In this document: positions 21,207 through 30,612 of the stretch, piece by piece
How positions within the stretch are numbered: the first letter of the stretch is position 1
Layout of the letters: every line of letters starts with the position of its first letter
NCBI GenBank assembly: GCA_000824825.2
Contig: LM655169.1
Coordinates: forward strand, 30,192 to 94,191
DNA: 64,000 nt
Source of the DNA: Mesorhizobium sp. ORS 3324
GTDB lineage: Bacteria; Pseudomonadota; Alphaproteobacteria; Rhizobiales; Rhizobiaceae
Direction: 5' to 3'
The notes under the pieces: model-generated
The model's database searches: none
Seen by the model: the letters and a program-made list of their open reading frames with translations, nothing else
What the model was told of the DNA's origin: nothing
Program-made: the position numbers and the translations under genes

Positions 21207-21806
21207 ATGACCGCATCCGGGGAAGACAAGACGCTTTCGGCATATGAAGACAGCTGGCGCATGGGGCTGCTGCTCGTGCTCGCCATGGTCATCTTCCAGG
21301 CCGGTGCGCTCTACGGCATGGGCCATCCGCCGATCTGCACTTGCGGCTACGTCAAGCTCTGGCACGGCGTGGTGAACAGCTCGGAGAATTCGCAGCACAT
21401 CGCCGACTGGTACTCCTTCTCGCACATCATCCACGGCTTCCTGTTCTATGCGCTGGCGAGATTCCTGTTCCCGCGCTCGCCGATCGGACTGCGGCTTGCC
21501 TTCGCCGTCCTCATCGAGGGCGGCTGGGAACTGCTCGAAAACAGCCCCTTCATCATCGACCGCTACCGCTCAGGCACTATCTCTCTCAATTATTACGGCG
21601 ACAGCGTCATCAACTCGGTGTCCGACACGCTATTCATGGTGCTGGGATTTGTGATGGCGCGAAAGCTCCCTATATGGGTGATCGTCGGCCTGGCGCTCAT
21701 CTTCGAGTTCGGCACGGGCTACATCATCCGGGACAATCTGACGCTCAACGTGATCATGCTGCTGCATCCGTTCGAGTCCATCAAGCAGTGGCAAAGTGGA
21801 ATTTGA
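21207..21806 (+). CDS. UPF0314 / DUF2585 membrane protein
   Basis: 199 residues with five or six hydrophobic helices ([51 protein letters not shown]). Conserved polar features inside the membrane region are [29 protein letters not shown] and [17 protein letters not shown]. This pattern is DUF2585, known by its place next to hslU in rhizobia. No function is established. It starts five bases after the GNAT gene. Confidence 0.92.
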   Translation: MTASGEDKTLSAYEDSWRMGLLLVLAMVIFQAGALYGMGHPPICTCGYVKLWHGVVNSSENSQHIADWYSFSHIIHGFLFYALARFLFPRSPIGLRLAFAVLIEGGWELLENSPFIIDRYRSGTISLNYYGDSVINSVSDTLFMVLGFVMARKLPIWVIVGLALIFEFGTGYIIRDNLTLNVIMLLHPFESIKQWQSGI

Positions 21807-21811
21807 GTAGA

Positions 21812-23125
21812 ATGAGCACCTTCTCCCCTCGCGAAATCGTTTCGGAACTCGACCGCTTCATCATCGGCCAGAAGGACGCCAAGCGCGCCGTGGCCATTGC
21901 CTTGCGCAACCGCTGGCGCCGCCAGCAGCTTGAAGGCCAGATGCGCGAAGAGGTGATGCCAAAGAACATCCTGATGATCGGCCCGACCGGCGTCGGCAAG
22001 ACCGAGATCTCGCGCCGCCTGGCGCGCCTCGCCGGCGCGCCCTTCGTCAAGGTAGAGGCCACCAAGTTCACCGAGGTCGGCTATGTCGGCCGCGACGTCG
22101 AGCAGATCGTGCGCGATCTCGTCGAGGTGGCCATCGGACTGACGCGCGAGAAGATGCGCGAGGACGTCAGCGCGCGCGCCCAGGTCAACGCCGAGGAGCG
22201 CGTGCTGGAGGCGCTGGTCGGCAAGACGGCTAGCCCGGCCACGCGCGACAGCTTCCGCAAGAGGCTGCGCGACGGCGAGCTCGACGACAAGGAGATCGAG
22301 ATCGAGGTGGTCGACACCGGCACCGGCGGCATGCCCGGCTTCGAGATCCCCGGCATGCCCGGCGCCAATATCGGCGTGCTCAACATCAACGACATGCTGT
22401 CGAAGGCGATGGGCGGCCGCCGGACCAAGGCCCGCAAGACCACGGTGCGCGATTCCTATACGCTTCTGGTCAATGACGAATCCGACAAGCTGCTCGACCA
22501 GGACGAGGTGGTGCGCCGCGCGCTGGAATCGACGGAGAATGACGGCATCGTCTTCCTCGACGAGATCGACAAGATCGCCTCGCGCGAGGGCGGCATGGGC
22601 GCCGGCGTTTCACGTGAAGGCGTGCAGCGCGACCTTCTGCCGCTGGTCGAAGGCACGACGGTCGCGACCAAATACGGGTCGGTGAAGACGGATCATATCC
22701 TGTTCATCGCCTCGGGCGCCTTCCATGTCTCCAAGCCCTCGGACCTGCTGCCGGAGCTGCAGGGCCGCCTGCCGATCCGCGTCGAATTACGGGCGCTGGA
22801 GAAGGAGGATTTCGTGCGCATCCTCACCGAGACCGAGGCCAGCCTCATCAAGCAGTATATCGCGCTGATGAAGACCGAAGGCGTCGATCTCGTCTTCACC
22901 GACGACGCCATCGATTCGCTCGCCGGCATTGCCGTCGATCTCAACGCCAGCGTCGAGAACATCGGCGCCCGGCGCCTGCAAACGGTGATGGAGCGGGTGC
23001 TGGACGAGATTTCCTACGATGCGCCGGACCGCCACGGCACGGCGGTCACCATCGATGCCGATTATGTGCAGAAGCATGTCGGCGATCTGTCGCGCAACAC
23101 CGATCTGTCGCGGTTCATTCTCTGA
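21812..23125 (+). CDS. hslU: ATP-dependent protease HslUV (ClpQY), ATPase subunit
   Basis: 437 residues, AAA+ unfoldase. Seen: N-terminal [25 protein letters not shown], Walker A GPTGVGKT (57-64), the pore motif GYVG, Walker B IVFLDEID, sensor region GRLPIRVEL and the C-terminus DLSRFIL that docks into HslV. The insertion domain (about residues 110-240) is present. ATG 21812 lies five bases after the UPF0314 stop. A 26-bp perfect palindrome follows the gene. Confidence 0.97.
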   Translation: MSTFSPREIVSELDRFIIGQKDAKRAVAIALRNRWRRQQLEGQMREEVMPKNILMIGPTGVGKTEISRRLARLAGAPFVKVEATKFTEVGYVGRDVEQIVRDLVEVAIGLTREKMREDVSARAQVNAEERVLEALVGKTASPATRDSFRKRLRDGELDDKEIEIEVVDTGTGGMPGFEIPGMPGANIGVLNINDMLSKAMGGRRTKARKTTVRDSYTLLVNDESDKLLDQDEVVRRALESTENDGIVFLDEIDKIASREGGMGAGVSREGVQRDLLPLVEGTTVATKYGSVKTDHILFIASGAFHVSKPSDLLPELQGRLPIRVELRALEKEDFVRILTETEASLIKQYIALMKTEGVDLVFTDDAIDSLAGIAVDLNASVENIGARRLQTVMERVLDEISYDAPDRHGTAVTIDADYVQKHVGDLSRNTDLSRFIL

Positions 23126-23144
23126 CCGCCAAGCCTGGCGATGT

Positions 23145-23170
23145 GTGGCCAGATGGTACCATCTGGCCAC
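23145..23170. other. 26-bp perfect palindrome after hslU
   Basis: GTGGCCAGATGGT is followed directly by its exact reverse complement, 19 bases after the hslU stop. As RNA it would fold into a strong hairpin; a run CTTTCG follows but no T-tract, so it may be an RNA end-protector or weak terminator. The bases 23260-23310 downstream resemble another dispersed motif (GGAATTGCATAAACAAA, compare 33268). Confidence 0.6.
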
Positions 23171-23354
23171 CTTTCGTTCCGGCGCAAGCTTGCCCTGTCT
23201 CGACTCTCCCGGCCGCTTTACCTAGTTTGCCGCCGATTTCCAGAGCAGCTCCCGGAAAAGTGCCTAGCGGTTTTCCGTCCGGAATTGCATAAACAAATGG
23301 TTGGAGCGGGTTGGCGGTTTCATCGATAGCCGAGCCGCTCCAGAGCGGCGGCGC

Positions 23355-24314
23355 ATGAAGAAACGTATATTCCTTTTCCTCGGCCTGGCATTGGCGACGG
23401 CGGTGGCAAGCGCCGATGCCGCGACCATGGTGCCGCCGGGGAACCGCAACAGCGTGCAGCCGGATATCCCCGGCGCCTCCAGCCGGCGCACCCAGGCTAC
23501 CAACACCACCTTCCAGGCCAAATATCGCAAGGTCTATGCTCTGCTGCAGAACGACGCCGAGCTTCGCGCCAAGATCCGGAAGGCGGCCGCCGCCTACGGC
23601 ATCGATCCGATGCATATCGTCGGCGCCATCGTCGGCGAGCACACCTACAATGTCGACGCCTACGACCGGCTGCAGACCTATTACGTCAAGGCGATCTCCT
23701 ATCTGTCGAGCAAGCTCACCTTCGCCTATGAAGGCGAGGACGTCAGCGATTTCGTGCAGCGGCCGGAATTCAAGAAATGCGCCGGCATGGACGACAGCTA
23801 CGACCTGTGGGAATGCCGCGAGCAGGTCTGGAACCATTCTTTCCGCGGCAAGACGGTCGACGGGACAAGCTTCCCCAACGACCGTTTCGGCGCCACCTTC
23901 TTCCAGCCCTACTATGCCGGCCAGACCTTCGGCCTCGGCCAGCTCAACCCGCTGACGGCGCTGCAGATGACCGACCTGGTGCACAAGGTCTCCGGCCTGC
24001 CCGAGCTCGACGTCAAGGATCCCAACACGGTCTACAAGACCATCATGGATCCGGATCTCACGCTGCCTTACGTCGCCGCGACCATCCGGAAGTCGATCGA
24101 CGCCTACAAGAGCATCGCCGGCTTCGACATCTCGCACAATCCGGGCCTGACGGCCACGCTCTACAATGTCGGCAATCCCGAGCAGCGCGCCTATGCGCTG
24201 AAGGAGGAGAACGAGAAGCGCCGCGCCGCAGGCGAGCCCGAAAAGCTGCCCGAGGAGAACTATTACGGCTGGCTGATCAACGACAAGCTGGACGAGCTGA
24301 AGGCGCTGTTCTAA
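23355..24314 (+). CDS. DUF1402 family exported protein (lytic-transglycosylase-like)
   Basis: 319 residues. The N-terminus KKRIFLFLGLALATAVASADA is a signal peptide, so the protein is exported. The mature part has AYGIDPMHIVGAIVGEHTYNVDAYD near residue 95 and GQTFGLGQLNPLTALQMTD near 195, which resemble the catalytic-Glu and GxGxxQ motifs of lysozyme-like transglycosylases; the family (DUF1402) has no proven function. ATG 23355 was chosen because it directly precedes the signal peptide. Confidence 0.85.
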   Translation: MKKRIFLFLGLALATAVASADAATMVPPGNRNSVQPDIPGASSRRTQATNTTFQAKYRKVYALLQNDAELRAKIRKAAAAYGIDPMHIVGAIVGEHTYNVDAYDRLQTYYVKAISYLSSKLTFAYEGEDVSDFVQRPEFKKCAGMDDSYDLWECREQVWNHSFRGKTVDGTSFPNDRFGATFFQPYYAGQTFGLGQLNPLTALQMTDLVHKVSGLPELDVKDPNTVYKTIMDPDLTLPYVAATIRKSIDAYKSIAGFDISHNPGLTATLYNVGNPEQRAYALKEENEKRRAAGEPEKLPEENYYGWLINDKLDELKALF

Positions 24315-24349
24315 GGGTATCTAGACGACCATATTTTCTAGGTCAGATA

Positions 24350-24805
24350 TCACTCCGAATTGTCCAGCGCAGATATTACAGCTGAGCCGATGCGGTCACT
24401 GTTCTCGGCCAACTCTATAGATCTTTCTTCAATTGTTTTAAACCCGCCTTTTGATCCTTCATTTTTCGTTGGAACAATTCTTATAATACCACCGTCTTGA
24501 GTAATGCTTATACATTTTGCTTTTTTTGCAAACACATTAAATGAGCTTGCGCCGAGCGCTTGCGCAAAGGCTTTGTTCAGCTTAGGCCAGTCCTCTTGAC
24601 GTGGATGCGGTACGCCTTGGGTTGAGGCCCGAAGACATCGAAGGACAATTTTTTCTATCTCTGCTAAGTCGCTCCTTTGTGTAGTCAGAATTGGGCCATC
24701 TTCAATCCACAATCCGGCAGTTGTTTTTGACTGGCTAAAGAAGAAAAGCCGACCACTTCGTTCATATGCCTTCGCAGATTTCAACCTGCTTACCTCCAAA
24801 TTCAC
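24350..24805 (-). CDS. Putative immunity protein of the Rhs-tail toxin
   Basis: 151 residues, lower GC than all surrounding genes. The GTG start overlaps the toxin stop by four bases (24802-24805), the standard toxin/immunity arrangement. No signal peptide or membrane helix; the sequence ([20 protein letters not shown] ... [14 protein letters not shown]) is not one I recognise. The immunity role is inferred only from position behind a polymorphic-toxin C-terminal domain, from size and from base composition. It converges on the DUF1402 gene with 35 bases between. Confidence 0.6.
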   Translation of the reverse strand: MNLEVSRLKSAKAYERSGRLFFFSQSKTTAGLWIEDGPILTTQRSDLAEIEKIVLRCLRASTQGVPHPRQEDWPKLNKAFAQALGASSFNVFAKKAKCISITQDGGIIRIVPTKNEGSKGGFKTIEERSIELAENSDRIGSAVISALDNSE

Positions 24806-25740
24806 GGAACTGTTGAGACGCCCACAGAAACGCCCCGCGCGGCCCCATACTGAACCGCTTCGTTAATGGCGGCTTGCTGAGCAGCGGTGCCTGCGCCGGG
24901 TACGGCAACCTCTAGGGCTCGGGTGGATACCTCTGCTTGAGTGATCGTCCGGCCAGCATAGGTCACATCATTGTACTTCGCAAACCCGGCAACCTTGTCG
25001 ACGTACCCCTTCAGGAGCTGCCCTAGAGCATTAGCATTTTGATATGTCTTGGCATTGAGATCTATGCTTTTGATGCTAGTAGCAGTGCCGTTGACGAGCT
25101 TATCTACAATCGGAAAATTGTCGGGCAAATTCTTGCCGAGCACTTTTTCCACCGCGAGACCGCGAGGCGCTGGAGCGAGTGACCAGACACTCGGCACCGA
25201 TTCGGCGGTCACTAGACTTGGGGCCGCCGCTACAGCTCGCGCGCCAGATATCCATCCAACACTGCCGAGTATCGTCAGAGCATCCATTTTCATCAATTCG
25301 GCAGTTGTTTTGCCAACGCGTTCGCGACTCCGATGTGCGAATTCGTCCCATGTAGGCGCCACATTGTAGGGGTCCCCGTCTTCGCGGGCCTTCTTTGCCT
25401 GGGCTTCCGCATGATCTGCGTTGGCTGAGTTGGTCGCGTCGCGATCTTCTGGTTTCGAAAACCAGTCGCCGATCATATGCCCGTTTGGGTCACTTTTGTT
25501 GACCGGATCATTGCTGGCATACGCGTATCTGTTAGTTCCTACTCCAACTATCGTAGGATCCATCGTGTCTGGCGATATGAACCGAACGTAGAGAAGCTGA
25601 GATGGAACTTGCTCACGCAGCATGCGCACTCCATCCACCGGCGATGCGAAACTGCCGACCGCTCCGACAGCCGCGACCGCGACGGCCAATGCGAAGGCGA
25701 GTATTCGTTGGAAAACTGTAGTGTGATTTAGTTCCCCCAT
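24802..25740 (-). CDS. Secreted Rhs-tail toxin: signal peptide + Rhs core end + nuclease-like C-terminal domain
   Basis: 312 residues from ATG 25740, preceded by GAGGTGGGAA. Residues 8-32 form a signal peptide ([20 protein letters not shown]). Residues 51-88 are the end of an Rhs-associated core ([36 protein letters not shown]), which in normal Rhs proteins follows more than a thousand residues of YD repeats. About 120 linker residues lead to a C-terminal domain (from about 213) with [34 protein letters not shown] and [10 protein letters not shown] recall this pattern from contact-dependent-inhibition nuclease toxins with a PD-(D/E)XK-like fold. GC is below the neighbours, suggesting transfer. 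Activity is not proven. Confidence 0.7.
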   Translation of the reverse strand: MGELNHTTVFQRILAFALAVAVAAVGAVGSFASPVDGVRMLREQVPSQLLYVRFISPDTMDPTIVGVGTNRYAYASNDPVNKSDPNGHMIGDWFSKPEDRDATNSANADHAEAQAKKAREDGDPYNVAPTWDEFAHRSRERVGKTTAELMKMDALTILGSVGWISGARAVAAAPSLVTAESVPSVWSLAPAPRGLAVEKVLGKNLPDNFPIVDKLVNGTATSIKSIDLNAKTYQNANALGQLLKGYVDKVAGFAKYNDVTYAGRTITQAEVSTRALEVAVPGAGTAAQQAAINEAVQYGAARGVSVGVSTVP

Positions 25741-25762
25741 TTCCCACCTCGTCAATGTTCGT

Positions 25763-26746
25763 TCAGTTTGGACTTGGCCTTGGCTCGCGCCAGCCGAGCG
25801 CTTCGGCCTTCGCAAAAGCCTGCTTGTTTGCTTGGTAGAGTCCATTCGCATAAGCAACCTTCTCAGCCGGAATGTCGCTCTGCTTCGGATATTTCTGGAT
25901 GATCTCGGCATCAAGCAGCCGATAGTAGGCCGTGCCTTTCTTCACCAGCGTGTAGGCATTGGCTGGATAGGCATCGACCAGCACATCGGCGACCGCGATG
26001 GCATCTTCGTAGCGGCCGGTCTCTAGCAGATGGTCGAGAACCGGCGTTGCCAGCACCGAAAGCGCTTCGCGCCGCGACAGCGTCTTGAGGTAGACACCGT
26101 TGGCGATCGCCTCGTCTGTCATCGGCAGCTTTTCGCGATACCAGACGTCGCGCGTGAAGCCGGCGCCGCTGGTCGTCTCAAGATTCCAGGTCTTGTCCGT
26201 CGCGTCGTCGGTGAATTTGACGAACACATGCAGCGGCGCCGTCGACAGCGTCACGTTGAGGCCGAGTCGCTGCCCGAGAGTGAGGAACAGCGCCGGCATC
26301 GAGACGCAGTTGCCCTTCCTGGTCGCAAGGTAATTGGTCAGCAACTGCGAACCGGGCTTCTGACCATAGGGATCGGAAAGGTCGTATTCGAACGGCCTGC
26401 CATTGTTCCACCAGCCGCCCTCGTAGAGGAAAGTACGCAGCGCCTTCATCTTCTCCATGCTGGTCGAGGCGGCATCGGGCGGCAACGTGGCAAGAATCTT
26501 CTGGACGGTGCCCACCATCCTTTCGATCTCGGCAAGCGCACCGACATCATCGATCGAGGGATCGACGAACTTGTCGACCGCGAGCTTCGCTCGCCCGAAA
26601 TCCATCTCGCCTTCCGGCGCATTGAGCAAGGCACGGATGAAAATTGCCGGATCATGGCGCGTTAATTGATCCGTTGCAGCGGAACGTCCGGAGATCAAGC
26701 CGAGCAGCAACACAAAGATAAATCCAGCTATCAGCCGTGCAACCAT
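25763..26746 (-). CDS. Exported transglutaminase-like (SirB1-type) protein
   Basis: 327 residues. The N-terminus [22 protein letters not shown] is a signal peptide. A transglutaminase-like triad is visible: C147 in [21 protein letters not shown]173 in APLHVFVKF and E190 in WNLETTSG. The C-terminal third is helical and resembles TPR units ([20 protein letters not shown]). The gene is 22 bases upstream of the Rhs-tail toxin, on the same strand, so they may be cotranscribed; its base composition is closer to the core genome than that of the toxin. The reaction could be peptide cleavage or crosslinking; not determinable. Confidence 0.75.
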   Translation of the reverse strand: MVARLIAGFIFVLLLGLISGRSAATDQLTRHDPAIFIRALLNAPEGEMDFGRAKLAVDKFVDPSIDDVGALAEIERMVGTVQKILATLPPDAASTSMEKMKALRTFLYEGGWWNNGRPFEYDLSDPYGQKPGSQLLTNYLATRKGNCVSMPALFLTLGQRLGLNVTLSTAPLHVFVKFTDDATDKTWNLETTSGAGFTRDVWYREKLPMTDEAIANGVYLKTLSRREALSVLATPVLDHLLETGRYEDAIAVADVLVDAYPANAYTLVKKGTAYYRLLDAEIIQKYPKQSDIPAEKVAYANGLYQANKQAFAKAEALGWREPRPSPN

Positions 26747-26890
26747 ACGCGCCCATTTCTGACCGAATACGAGGTTTGATACTCATATTTGTCGGTTCAA
26801 AGATAGAGCTAAGAGAATGTCCGGAGCTAAAAGTTGTGGATGAATTTTGTTAAAGCACTCGAAGGTAAGGCCCGATGAGTGCACTTTTTT

Positions 26891-27697
26891 CTACTGTTCT
26901 GACCCCAGAAACACCTCGAATTTGCGCATTTCCTCGGGATCCGCCTCCACGATGTGGCGCGGCTCCGGATAGGCGCCGGACTGGATATCGTCGGCGTATT
27001 CGCGGAAGGCCGCGATGCGCTCGCCCTGGAGGCGGTCGAATTCGCCCGCGAAGTCCCGGTAGCGCTTGGCATGGCGCGGATAGCGGCCGCGATTGGTGCC
27101 GAGCACGTCTTCCGAGAACAGATACTGGGCGTCGCAACCGGCGCCCGCGCCCATCGAGATCATGATCAGCGGCGTGCGCCGTGAGATCGCGCTTGCGACG
27201 CCGGCCGGCACCACCTCGATCTCGGCGGCGAAGGCGCCTGCCGCTTCGAGGTCCTTGACCTGCTTCCACACGAAGGCAGCGCTCTCGGCCGTCTTGCCGA
27301 CCGCCTTGAAGCCGCCCGTCCAGGTAGCATGCGCGGGGATCAGGCCGACATGGCCGCAGACCGGAATATACTCTTCGCGCAGGCGGCGGATGGTCTGCAG
27401 GCTGGCCGAGCAGTACATGGCGTCGGCGCTCGCAGCGCGCAGGTTCACCGGCATGCGCAGGATCTCGTCGGTGGTAGCACCCAGCTTTACGCGGTCGTCG
27501 CCGGGAATGGCAAAGCAGGTGGGCGCCGCGTCGCGAAAACGCGGATCGAACATGAGATCATAGGTGACCGAGATCATGTCGATGCCGGCGCGCTCGGCGG
27601 CCTCGGCCTCCTCCAGCGAGAAGACGCGCAGCTTCGAGAGCTGGCGCTTGCCCTTCAGCGCCTGCAAATCCGCGACGGTCGGTCTGTTGCGTGCCAT
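26891..27697 (-). CDS. PanB-like (ketopantoate hydroxymethyltransferase family) protein, catabolic paralogue
   Basis: 268 residues of the PEP-mutase/ketopantoate hydroxymethyltransferase barrel. Typical PanB elements are PVCGHVGLIPAHAT near residue 115 and ISMGAGAGCDAQYLFSEDVLG near 190, with IEVVPAGVASAI between. The N-terminal metal and substrate segment differs: PanB has VGDS, here it reads ISVTYDLMFDPRF. It is the last gene of the oxygenase operon, 37 bases after the reductase. True pantothenate genes (panB-panC) are normally elsewhere, so this is probably an aldol-type lyase on the product of the oxygenase (inference). Confidence 0.8.
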   Translation of the reverse strand: MARNRPTVADLQALKGKRQLSKLRVFSLEEAEAAERAGIDMISVTYDLMFDPRFRDAAPTCFAIPGDDRVKLGATTDEILRMPVNLRAASADAMYCSASLQTIRRLREEYIPVCGHVGLIPAHATWTGGFKAVGKTAESAAFVWKQVKDLEAAGAFAAEIEVVPAGVASAISRRTPLIMISMGAGAGCDAQYLFSEDVLGTNRGRYPRHAKRYRDFAGEFDRLQGERIAAFREYADDIQSGAYPEPRHIVEADPEEMRKFEVFLGSEQ

Positions 27698-27734
27698 GTC
27701 TTTGAATCCCCTCAGTTCCAGCGACCTAGCGGGT

Positions 27735-28964
27735 CTATGCCGCCAGCAGCGACTTCAGCTTGACCGCTTGCGATCCGAGCGCCTCAGGCGCTGGCCTGGC
27801 CTGCTTCGCGATCAGCATCTCCGCCAGGCGGATGTCGCGCGCCACCGCATTGCCCGGGCCGATGCCGCTCGCGGCAACCAGCCTTCCGTCCTCGGCCAGA
27901 TGGAACAGGATCAAGGCGCCGTCATCGAGATCGCGCCGCACGGTCGAGCGGCCCTCATCCGAAAGCCCGGCGATCTGAAGCGTGAGCCCATACTGATCCG
28001 ACCAGAACCACGGCACGGCGGCGTGCGCTTCGTTGGCGCCCAGCATGTTCTTCGCGGCGAGCGCGCCCTGCTCCTGCGCATTGCGCCAGGCTTCCAGCCG
28101 CACGCGCCGGCCGCCATAGACAGCCAGCGGGAACGAGCAGCAGTCGCCGGCGGCGAAAATGTCCGGATCTTCGGTGCGCAGCGTCCCGTGGACGGCGATG
28201 CCGTTGTCGATCGCCAGGCCCGCTTCGGCGGCAAGCGCCGTCACCGGCACGGCGCCGATGCCGATCACCGCCAGATCGGCGACGACCTCGTGCCCATCGG
28301 CAAGCGTGATGCGGACCTCAGCGCCACTATCGGCGATCGCCGTGATGCCCTGTCCTGTGAGGACTTTGACGCCCTCCGTTTCATGCGCCTTGTGGATGAT
28401 TGCGGCGATCTCGGCCGGCACGCCGCGCATCAGGATGCGCGGCTGCGCCTCCAGCACCGTGACCGCGGCGCCGAGCTTGCGTGCCGAAGCGGCAAGCTCG
28501 AGGCCGATGAAACCGCCGCCGATGATGGCGACCCGATTGCCGGCGCTGAGATGAGCGCGGATGGCGAGCGCATCGTTGAAGGTCCTGAGATAGACGCAGC
28601 GGCCGCCCAGGCCCGGCATCGGCAACTTGCGCGGCACGGATCCGGTCGCGAGCAGCAGCTTGTCATAGCAAAGCGAAGAGCCGTCCGACAGGCGAACGAC
28701 ATGCGCGGCGCGGTCGATCGCGACGGCCCGGACAGAATGGATGTGGCGGATGGAGCGCTCGGCCAAAAGCTCGTCGCTGGCGATCGCCTTGATGAGCGGC
28801 GCCTCGCTGGTCATTGCTTCCTTCGACAGCGGCGGCCGCTCATAAGGCAGATGCGGTTCGTCGCCGACCAGCGTCACCGGCCCGTCATAGCCGAGATCGC
28901 GCAGGGTCAGCGCGGCACGCCCGCCGCATTCGCCGGCGCCGATGATGACCATTCCTCCCGCCAT
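27735..28964 (-). CDS. NAD(P)H:ferredoxin reductase, FAD-dependent (BphA4/RedA type)
   Basis: 409 residues. FAD-binding GxGxxG at the start (MVIIGAGECGGRAA), the LPYERPPLSK motif of oxygenase-coupled reductases, the NAD-binding AIIGGGFIGLELAA near residue 150, and the second FAD motif IFAAGDCC followed by VRLEAWRNAQEQG. It would pass electrons from NAD(P)H to the Rieske ferredoxin encoded just upstream (six bases). ATG 28964 was chosen; an ATG four codons in is also possible. The longer open frame is a shadow of the ferredoxin gene. Confidence 0.93.
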   Translation of the reverse strand: MAGGMVIIGAGECGGRAALTLRDLGYDGPVTLVGDEPHLPYERPPLSKEAMTSEAPLIKAIASDELLAERSIRHIHSVRAVAIDRAAHVVRLSDGSSLCYDKLLLATGSVPRKLPMPGLGGRCVYLRTFNDALAIRAHLSAGNRVAIIGGGFIGLELAASARKLGAAVTVLEAQPRILMRGVPAEIAAIIHKAHETEGVKVLTGQGITAIADSGAEVRITLADGHEVVADLAVIGIGAVPVTALAAEAGLAIDNGIAVHGTLRTEDPDIFAAGDCCSFPLAVYGGRRVRLEAWRNAQEQGALAAKNMLGANEAHAAVPWFWSDQYGLTLQIAGLSDEGRSTVRRDLDDGALILFHLAEDGRLVAASGIGPGNAVARDIRLAEMLIAKQARPAPEALGSQAVKLKSLLAA

Positions 28965-28969
28965 CGCCG

Positions 28970-29284
28970 TCACCCGACCTGAATGAGGACTTTGCCGGCG
29001 TCGACCTTGACCGGATAGGTCTTGAGGTTGACGCAGACCGGCGCGCCGCGCGCATCGCCGGTCTTGTAGTTGAAGCGGCCATTGTGCTTCGGGCATTCGA
29101 TGATGTCGTCCATCACCAGCCCGTCGGCCAGATGCACCTTCTCATGCGAGCACAGGCCGTCGGTCGCGAAATATTCGTCTTCCCGGCTGCGGTAGATGGC
29201 GTAGGTGCGGCCGGCGTGATCGAACCGCATCACATCCTCTTCGTCGATGTCTCCGGCCGCGCAGGCCTCGACCCAGTCGCTCAT
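28970..29284 (-). CDS. Rieske-type [2Fe-2S] ferredoxin
   Basis: 104 residues with the cluster ligands C45 and H47 (GLCSHEKVHLADG) and C64 and H67 (IIECPKHNGRF). No membrane anchor. The second loop keeps the typical spacing. It is the electron carrier between the FAD reductase and the desaturase-type oxygenase of this operon, 46 bases after the oxygenase gene. Confidence 0.95.
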   Translation of the reverse strand: MSDWVEACAAGDIDEEDVMRFDHAGRTYAIYRSREDEYFATDGLCSHEKVHLADGLVMDDIIECPKHNGRFNYKTGDARGAPVCVNLKTYPVKVDAGKVLIQVG

Positions 29285-29330
29285 GTCGTGCTCCGGCGAA
29301 AGTCTTCGTTGTCGGTTGTGTCGGATCCGG

Positions 29331-30437
29331 TCACTCGGCCGCGGCCGCTGTCGGATTGTCGTTGTGCAGCTCTTCCCGATAGGGCTTCGCCGTCGGCGGC
29401 AGCTCGCGCTTGATGAAATAATCCTCGTTGCGCAGCTGGCGCAGGAAGGCCGGGATCATCTCGCGGTAGCCGGCCAGGATCGACGGCGTCGGCGCCGGCA
29501 GGTCGTGCTTGATCAGCTCGTGCAGCTTGGGCAGCGCATGATAGGGCGCCATCGGGAACATGTGATGCTCCACATGGTAGTTCATGTTCCAGTAGATGAA
29601 CCGACTGACCGGGTTCATGTAGACGGTGCGGCTGTTCAGGCGGTGGTCGATGACATTGTCGGCCAAGCCGCCATGCTGCAGCAGTCCGGTCATGACGTGA
29701 TGCCAGGCGCCATACAGGCGGGGCAGGCCGACGAGCATCAGCGGCAGCCATGAGTGGAGATAGAGCGCCAGCGCGATGGTTGCGATGTAGATGGTGAGCC
29801 AGATGCGGGCGACGCGAATGGCCTTGGGCTGCTCCTGTTCGGGAATGAAGGTCTTCTCCGCGGCGCTGACGACGCCCGCGGCATTGCGCACCATGTCGGT
29901 CATGGCATACCAGACGTCGAGGATGCCGAAGAAGTTCAGGACCAGGCGCAGAAGGTCCGGCGGCCGCATGACGGCGATCTCCGGGTCGCGGCCGACGATG
30001 ATGGTGTCGGTGTGGTGGCGCGTATGACTCCAGCGCCAGGTCACCGGATTGCGCATGATCATGAAGCTGGCGATCTGATAGACGGCATCGTTCATCCACT
30101 GGGTGCGGAAGGCCGTGCCGTGGCCGCATTCGTGCCAGCGGGAATCGGTCGAGGAGCCGTAGAGCACGCCATAGACGAAGAAGAACGGCACGCACCACCA
30201 TGTGCCCCAGAACCAGGCGCCGCCGGCGCCGCTGAGGAGCAGGACGCCGAGCCAGACGATGGTGTCGCGGATCGCCGGCTGGTCGGAGCGCTGCATCAGT
30301 TCCTTCATCTGCTTGCGCGGGATGTCGGTGTGATACCACTCGGCCGCCGAAAGCCCGTTCTCGACCGCGAGCCTGGCGTCGCGGCCGGTCAGGCTGTAGT
30401 CGCGTCCGGACGGCTCCGGGGACGTGATTGCCGTCAT
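29331..30437 (-). CDS. Membrane di-iron oxygenase of the fatty-acid desaturase/hydroxylase superfamily
   Basis: 368 residues. Three histidine boxes: HECGH (102-106), HTRHH (138-142) and HVEHH (288-292), with membrane helices near 58-95 and 205-240. Boxes of this kind hold a non-haem di-iron centre. A dedicated Rieske ferredoxin and reductase downstream suggest hydroxylation or desaturation of a small or lipid substrate under LacI control. ATG 30437 is preceded by GGAGGA at good spacing; an ATG five codons earlier is less likely. It is divergent from the LacI gene, 175 bases away. Confidence 0.9.
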   Translation of the reverse strand: MTAITSPEPSGRDYSLTGRDARLAVENGLSAAEWYHTDIPRKQMKELMQRSDQPAIRDTIVWLGVLLLSGAGGAWFWGTWWCVPFFFVYGVLYGSSTDSRWHECGHGTAFRTQWMNDAVYQIASFMIMRNPVTWRWSHTRHHTDTIIVGRDPEIAVMRPPDLLRLVLNFFGILDVWYAMTDMVRNAAGVVSAAEKTFIPEQEQPKAIRVARIWLTIYIATIALALYLHSWLPLMLVGLPRLYGAWHHVMTGLLQHGGLADNVIDHRLNSRTVYMNPVSRFIYWNMNYHVEHHMFPMAPYHALPKLHELIKHDLPAPTPSILAGYREMIPAFLRQLRNEDYFIKRELPPTAKPYREELHNDNPTAAAAE

Positions 30438-30549
30438 TTCGGGTTCCTCCATCGCCGCCTGGCGAGCGACCCTCTCGGGATCCGGGCTCGCACATGGCTG
30501 ACTTTCATTTCACCATAGCGCCAAGCCATGATAGTCTCAACGTCATAAA

Positions 30550-30562
30550 GATAGATTCTATC
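30550..30562. promoter_or_regulatory. Candidate operator in the desaturase/LacI divergent region
   Basis: GATAGATTCTATC is a perfect 6+1+6 palindrome 50 bases before the LacI start. Half-sites ATGATAG (about 30528) and CCTATCAG (about 30568) flank it. The odd-length centre differs from the usual CG-centred LacI sites. Confidence 0.5.
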
Positions 30563-30612
30563 ATTTCCTATCAGAATGAGTTATCCTGAATCGGGCAAGC
30601 GATGGAGCATTC

